From assembly GCA_964632545.1 (NCBI GenBank), contig CAZWBQ010000027.1, positions 1-9,554 of the forward strand: a stretch of 9,554 nt of DNA. The letters are read 5' to 3'. The notes under the pieces were generated by a model. It saw only the letters and a list, made by a program, of their open reading frames with translations. It was not told the origin of the DNA and made no database searches. The DNA is from UBA7398 sp964632545. GTDB taxonomy: Bacteria > Actinomycetota > Actinomycetes > Nanopelagicales > Nanopelagicaceae. Made by a program: the position numbers and the translations under genes. Shown here piece after piece: positions 6,468 to 9,554 of this stretch (positions are counted from its first letter, which is position 1; each line of letters starts with the position of its first letter).

Positions 6468-7001
6468 ATGAATTCACGCCAAACTCTCAGAGAACAAATC
6501 CTGAGTAAAGCAGTGGTACACGGCAAAGTTATTCTCTCGTCAGGTAAAGAAGCCGACTATTACGTTGATTTACGTCGCGTGACTCTTGATGCGGTTGCTG
6601 CGCCACTTGTTGGCGAAGTAATGCTTGATCTCGTTAAAGATTGGGAATTTGATGCAGTTGGCGGCTTAACTCTTGGCGCGGACCCAGTTGCAACCGCGAT
6701 GATGCATGTTGCAGCGCAACGCGGCAAGAAAATAGATTCTTTTGTAGTTCGTAAAGCGGAAAAAGCGCATGGGTTACAACGTCGAATCGAAGGACCAGAT
6801 GTAAAAGGTCGTCGCGTTCTTGCAGTCGAAGATACCTCTACAACAGGCGGCTCGGTATTAACTGCAGTTGAAGCTTTGAAAGAAGCTGGCGCAATTGTGG
6901 TTGGCGTTGCTGTAATCGTAGAACGCGGCGCAAAGGGAAAAGTTGAAGAAGCTGGTTTGGAATATCGAACTGCCTATTCGTTAAGTGATTTAGGACTTTA
7001 G
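6468..7001 (+). CDS. pyrE: Orotate phosphoribosyltransferase
   Basis: This 177-residue cytosolic enzyme of pyrimidine synthesis joins orotate and PRPP to give OMP and PPi. The PRPP-binding loop VLAVEDTSTTGGS is at 117-129. The catalytic flexible loop with RKAEKAHG is at 95-102. The N-terminal substrate region has SSGKEADYYVDLRR at 24-37, and the hood-adjacent GGLTLGADPVA is at 65-75. The length is typical of actinobacterial PyrE. It is a single-gene unit, divergent from DUF1800 and convergent with the dehydratase gene, sharing the four bases TTAG at the stops (6998-7001). In mycobacteria and Streptomyces pyrE also lies in the wider neighbourhood of dnaK and hspR, as I recall. Confidence 0.95.
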   Translation: MNSRQTLREQILSKAVVHGKVILSSGKEADYYVDLRRVTLDAVAAPLVGEVMLDLVKDWEFDAVGGLTLGADPVATAMMHVAAQRGKKIDSFVVRKAEKAHGLQRRIEGPDVKGRRVLAVEDTSTTGGSVLTAVEALKEAGAIVVGVAVIVERGAKGKVEEAGLEYRTAYSLSDLGL

Positions 7002-7032
7002 TTAAACGCTGGTACATCCGGTTTAGTTAAAC
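6997..7032. repeat. Two 11-base direct repeats across the pyrE/dehydratase convergent ends
   Basis: TTTAGTTAAAC occurs at 6997-7007 and again at 7022-7032, 25 bases apart. The first copy contains both overlapping stop codons. The second forms the core of the small hairpin at 7020-7033. Both lie within the last codons of the leftward gene. Confidence 0.6.
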
Positions 7033-8029
7033 CATTTTCTTTGCATAGCAGTTCAATATCGTTAGCAACCATTTTCTTAACTAGATCCTCAAAATTTACA
7101 CTTCGATGCCAATTTAAAGTTTTACTAGTTTTACTTGGGTCTCCCACTAATTGGTGTATTTCTGTAGGTCTTAATAAATGTGAATCCGTTTTTAAATACT
7201 TACTCTCTTCGCCGGCTAGCCCGGCATAGCTAAAGGCAGTAGCAACAAAATCTGAGACCGAATGTGTTTCACCAGTCGCCACCACAAAATCATCAGCGGT
7301 ATCGGTTTGCAACATTTGCCACATAGCCTCAACGTAATCTCCTGCAAAACCCCAGTCCCGGCGGGCTTCTAGATTTCCTAAAACTAATTCGCTACTTAAA
7401 CCGAGTTTAATTTTTGCAGCAGCGTTAGTAATTTTTCGCGTGACAAAAGTAGTTGGGCGAAGTGGACTTTCATGGTTATAAAGAATTCCAGAAGCGATAA
7501 ATAAACCTTCATTTTTTCTAAATCGATCCGCGGCGCGATGCGCCAACGCCTTCGATACGCCATAGGGAGATACTGGATTTAACGGTGTGGATTCGCTCTG
7601 CGGCGTAATTGTCGTTTTGCCAAACATTTCCGAGCTTGACGCTTGATAGAACTTAATTTTAGCTAAACCCATCTGAGCTAGCGATTCAAACAATCGAATC
7701 ACAGCGTAGGCATTCGCTTCCAAAGTTTCTTCGTTATGTTCAAAAGAATATGCAACTGAACTAACCCCAGTTAAGTTATAAACTTCATCTGGCTTTTTTA
7801 GCGTAATTAAATTTAATATTCCTTCAGTATCTCGGATATCTGCATAAACAATTGAAAAATTATTTTGTTCAAGTGTTTTTAGCGCGCTCCCAACACCATC
7901 TAAATGGCGCGTTGTTCCAATTACTTTGTAATCGTTTTTCAATAATAACTTGGCTAAGTAATACCCATCTTGACCGGATACCCCTAGGATTAAAGCTGTT
8001 TTCAAGTTAGGTGCTTTCGAGTCTGCCAT
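6998..8029 (-). CDS. gmd: GDP-mannose 4,6-dehydratase-like SDR enzyme
   Basis: This 343-residue short-chain dehydrogenase of the extended type probably converts GDP-D-mannose to GDP-4-keto-6-deoxy-D-mannose, the precursor of fucose, rhamnose and other deoxysugars of surface glycans. The Rossmann motif GVSGQDG is at 16-22. YQASSSEMFGK (128-138) carries E134, and SPYGVSK carries Y156 and K160, the same numbers as in E. coli GMD as I recall. GMD-specific stretches are LYNHESPLRPTTFVTRKIT (183-201), LGNLEARRDWGFAGDYVEAMW (217-237), ATGETHSV (251-258) and RPTEIHQLVGDPSK (287-300). Two departures are seen. Ser132 replaces the usual catalytic Thr, and the region after Arg41, usually RRSSSFNTxRI, is shortened and different. 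A related dehydratase is therefore possible. It starts inside the dedA-like gene (28-base overlap). A TTG at 8005 is a less likely alternative start. Confidence 0.8.
   Translation of the reverse strand: MADSKAPNLKTALILGVSGQDGYYLAKLLLKNDYKVIGTTRHLDGVGSALKTLEQNNFSIVYADIRDTEGILNLITLKKPDEVYNLTGVSSVAYSFEHNEETLEANAYAVIRLFESLAQMGLAKIKFYQASSSEMFGKTTITPQSESTPLNPVSPYGVSKALAHRAADRFRKNEGLFIASGILYNHESPLRPTTFVTRKITNAAAKIKLGLSSELVLGNLEARRDWGFAGDYVEAMWQMLQTDTADDFVVATGETHSVSDFVATAFSYAGLAGEESKYLKTDSHLLRPTEIHQLVGDPSKTSKTLNWHRSVNFEDLVKKMVANDIELLCKENGLTKPDVPAFN
7020..7042 (+). terminator. Possible weak terminator of pyrE
   Basis: GGTTT and AAACC form a 5-base stem with an AGTT loop (7020-7033), followed by ATTTTCTTT. 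It is 18 bases past the pyrE stop and lies inside the convergent gene. The stem is short and AT-rich. No T-run follows it on the other strand. Confidence 0.35.
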
Positions 8030-8637
8030 TCTTTAATAAATTCAATCGCTACCGGAATCAAACTCAAAACTATGATTACGCCAACGATTGGAAGTAAATA
8101 TTTATCTACTGAACCACTCAATTTTTCACCTAAAGTAAATCCAGCAAGAATAATTCCATCAGTCCAAATAATCCCACCGATAAAATTCCAGATTGCAAAC
8201 TTAGAAGCTGGCACGCCAACTATTCCGCAGAGTGGGTTTATTAAAGTTCGCACGACTGGGATGAAGCGAGCCAAAATCAAAGCTTTACCTAACCCGTATT
8301 TCGAAAGCCATTTCTCAGTACGTTGCACTTTGGCTTGGTTAAAGACGCGGCTATCCGGGCGACTAAATAATTTCCGGCCATAGGTAGCGCCAAGTAAATG
8401 TCCAAGTTGCGAACCTAAGATGGCAAAGAGCGGGGCAGCTAAAAGGAGAATTGAGATCGGGAGTTGAATTCCGAAAGTTTTCATCGCTGATTCCGATGCC
8501 GCGACCCCGGCGATAAAGAGCAAGCTATCGCCCGGGAAAACCAAGCCGATTAACAGTCCGGTCTCAACAAAGAGGACGGTAAGGATCCCGACCATCCCGA
8601 GGGTAGTGACGATGTAATGGGCATCGAGAATGTTCAT
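8002..8637 (-). CDS. DedA-family membrane protein
   Basis: This 211-residue integral membrane protein has the SNARE-associated/DedA fold. Family members are linked to undecaprenyl-phosphate and phospholipid flipping and to proton-motive-force maintenance. Hydrophobic segments lie at about 10-32, 60-83, 135-168 (including a likely re-entrant part) and 182-200. Conserved features are FVETGLLIGLVFPGDSLLF (23-41, with E25 and D37) and RFIPVVRTLINPLCGIVGVP (124-143, with R124 and R130), followed by FAIWNFIGGIIW (147-158). It is the first gene of a leftward pair with the dehydratase. If it recycles a lipid carrier, pairing with a nucleotide-sugar enzyme would fit cell-surface glycan synthesis, but that is inference. 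No strong ribosome site is seen at the chosen ATG. Confidence 0.88.
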   Translation of the reverse strand: MNILDAHYIVTTLGMVGILTVLFVETGLLIGLVFPGDSLLFIAGVAASESAMKTFGIQLPISILLLAAPLFAILGSQLGHLLGATYGRKLFSRPDSRVFNQAKVQRTEKWLSKYGLGKALILARFIPVVRTLINPLCGIVGVPASKFAIWNFIGGIIWTDGIILAGFTLGEKLSGSVDKYLLPIVGVIIVLSLIPVAIEFIKEWQTRKHLT

Positions 8638-8765
8638 GGGGCGAGCCTAACCACTCAAGCCCACCAAAATTAGGCCGCTTACCTTATTTATTACGCCTCC
8701 TGGAGCCTGAAATTAGGTCTAAGCAGGGGGTTTGCGCTTACACTCTCGCCCAAGCAACCATCACT

Positions 8766-8786
8766 TCGAACCAATTCTGGGTTCGA
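8766..8786 (+). repeat. Perfect 7-base inverted repeat in the hppA leader
   Basis: TCGAACC (8766-8772) and GGTTCGA (8780-8786) flank a 7-base loop. It ends 14 bases before the hppA ribosome site. No T-run follows, so it is not an obvious terminator. It could be an RNA hairpin in the leader or an operator. Confidence 0.5.
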
Positions 8787-8800
8787 CCTGACTCTCCAAC

Positions 8801-8805
8801 GGAGG
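8801..8805 (+). promoter_or_regulatory. Strong ribosome binding site of hppA, possibly masked
   Basis: GGAGG lies 4 bases before the ATG at 8810, the best Shine-Dalgarno match in the window. CTCC at 8794-8797 can pair with GGAG at 8801-8804 over a 3-base AAC loop, so part of the site could be hidden in a small hairpin. Confidence 0.6.
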
Positions 8806-8809
8806 AGAT

Positions 8810-9554
8810 ATGAGAGCCGAAGCGGCCAACTCACTCGTGCACGTCGCGGGTAATAACTTAAATATCGTCTATGTAGTCCTAGGAGTTGCCCTTGTGGCGC
8901 TCGCCATCGCTTACGCGTTACGAGCACAAGTGCTCCGCGCCAGCGACGGTACCGAGAAAATGCGCGAGATCGCCGGTGCAGTTCAAGAAGGTGCCGCTGC
9001 ATATCTTGCTCGCCAATTCAAAACACTTTCCTGGTTCGTCGGAATTGTTTTCGTACTTTTATTCGCGCTCCCTGGCGCAACCGATATTAAAGTCGGCCGT
9101 TCCATATTCTTTTTAGTCGGCGCTGCATTCTCGGCATTCGTTGGTTACCAAGGTATGTGGCTCGCAGTCCGCGCAAACGTTCGCGTGGCTGATGCAGCTC
9201 GCGCGAAGTCAGCGGAGAAAGCGGTGCAGATTGCATTCCGCACTGGCGGCGTAGTTGGCATGTTAACTGTTGGCCTTGGTCTTCTCGGCGCATCTCTTGT
9301 TGTGGTTATCTATCACGAGAACGCACCTTCAGTACTTGAAGGTTTTGGTTTCGGTGCTGCAATGCTCGCGATGTTTATGCGCGTTGGCGGCGGTATCTTT
9401 ACCAAGGCAGCAGATGTTGGCGCTGACCTTGTTGGTAAAGTTGAAAAAGGAATTCCAGAAGATGACCCACGTAACGCTGCAACAATTGCAGATAACGTAG
9501 GCGATAACGTCGGTGACTGCGCTGGTATGGCCGCTGACTTATTCGAATCTTATG
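8810..9554 (+). CDS. hppA: Membrane-bound ion-pumping pyrophosphatase (5' part)
   Basis: The first 248 residues of a gene cut by the window edge are visible. Membrane pyrophosphatases are usually about 700-800 residues and couple PPi hydrolysis to pumping of H+ or Na+ across the membrane. Membrane helices are seen at about 18-37, 73-90, 97-121 and 145-168. The catalytic signature follows: TKAADVGADLVGKVE (198-212, with D202, D206, K210 and E212), then GIPEDDPRNAATIADNVGDNVGDCAGMAADLFESY (214-248). It carries the Asp and Asn residues that bind Mg-PPi. The region that decides potassium dependence, and most of what decides the pumped ion, lies beyond the window. The ATG at 8810 follows a strong GGAGG, and the N-terminus starts just before the first helix. 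The gene is transcribed alone here, divergent from the DedA gene. Confidence 0.96.
   Translation, partial: MRAEAANSLVHVAGNNLNIVYVVLGVALVALAIAYALRAQVLRASDGTEKMREIAGAVQEGAAAYLARQFKTLSWFVGIVFVLLFALPGATDIKVGRSIFFLVGAAFSAFVGYQGMWLAVRANVRVADAARAKSAEKAVQIAFRTGGVVGMLTVGLGLLGASLVVVIYHENAPSVLEGFGFGAAMLAMFMRVGGGIFTKAADVGADLVGKVEKGIPEDDPRNAATIADNVGDNVGDCAGMAADLFESY

Larger units (their letters stand above)
8638..8809. other. Divergent intergenic region, dedA-like gene / hppA
   Basis: These 172 bases hold no gene. Leftward, AT-rich TAATAAATAA (complement of about 8684-8694) could supply a -10 box for the DedA gene. Rightward, TACACT (8739-8744) fits a TAnnnT -10 box for hppA, but I find no good -35 at the right distance. 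AAATTAGG is repeated at 8667-8674 and 8710-8717. A perfect hairpin (8766-8786) and the ribosome site complete the hppA leader. Confidence 0.45.

Noticed and set aside
8653..8659. ACTCAAG, a perfect HAIR half-site upstream of the DedA gene
   Set aside because: No second half is found at the required 7-base spacing, and about one such 7-mer is expected by chance in a window this size counting both strands.
8777..8797. GGGTTCGACC resembling a tRNA T-arm
   Set aside because: The 3' side does not complete a 5-base T-stem, and no acceptor, anticodon or D arm can be built around it.
8691..9002. A minus-strand open frame of 103 codons opposite the start of hppA
   Set aside because: It is arginine-rich, low-complexity sequence antisense to a clear membrane pyrophosphatase, with no family resemblance or ribosome site.

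Overview
The window looks like chromosomal DNA from a low-GC, streamlined actinobacterium. A freshwater acI / Nanopelagicales-type organism is my best guess. The reasons are the actinobacterial gene order dnaK-grpE-dnaJ-hspR, a DnaK that lacks the Gram-negative-type insertion in its ATPase domain and resembles mycobacterial DnaK over long stretches, HspR-type (HAIR) operators instead of CIRCE, base composition in the mid-40s % GC by eye, and very tight packing with overlapping genes. Species cannot be named from this window.

Layout. Positions 1-215 are non-coding. The first 120 bases are GC-rich and full of inverted repeats. They are followed by two tandem HAIR-like sites and a likely sigma-A promoter for the chaperone operon. 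Positions 216-3893 hold the operon dnaK, grpE, dnaJ, hspR, all on + and all overlapping or within a few bases of each other. It is read tail-to-tail into a leftward pair, a Tat-exported DUF1501 protein and a DUF1800 protein (3871-6423). A 44-base divergent gap separates that pair from pyrE (+, 6468-7001). Next comes a leftward two-gene unit, a DedA-family membrane protein followed by a GDP-mannose 4,6-dehydratase-like enzyme (6998-8637). After a 172-base divergent intergenic region the window ends inside hppA, a membrane-bound ion-pumping pyrophosphatase (+, from 8810).

How the genes work together. HspR, encoded last in its operon, should bind the HAIR sites upstream of dnaK with DnaK as co-repressor, giving feedback control of the DnaK-GrpE-DnaJ folding machine. 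The DnaJ here is unusual: it has no cysteines and so no zinc-finger module. DUF1501 and DUF1800 are a recurring bacterial gene pair of unknown function. Here only the DUF1501 partner carries an export signal, which raises the idea that DUF1800 is co-exported with it. PyrE (pyrimidine synthesis) releases PPi when it forms OMP from PRPP, and HppA consumes PPi, but they are separate transcription units and the link is only metabolic.

Most of the window is ordinary housekeeping DNA. I found no CRISPR array, insertion sequence, phage gene or tRNA. The points most worth a second look are the zinc-less DnaJ in the hspR operon, the DUF1501/DUF1800 pair with its one-sided export signal, the double HAIR operator, and the GC-rich structured stretch at the left edge.
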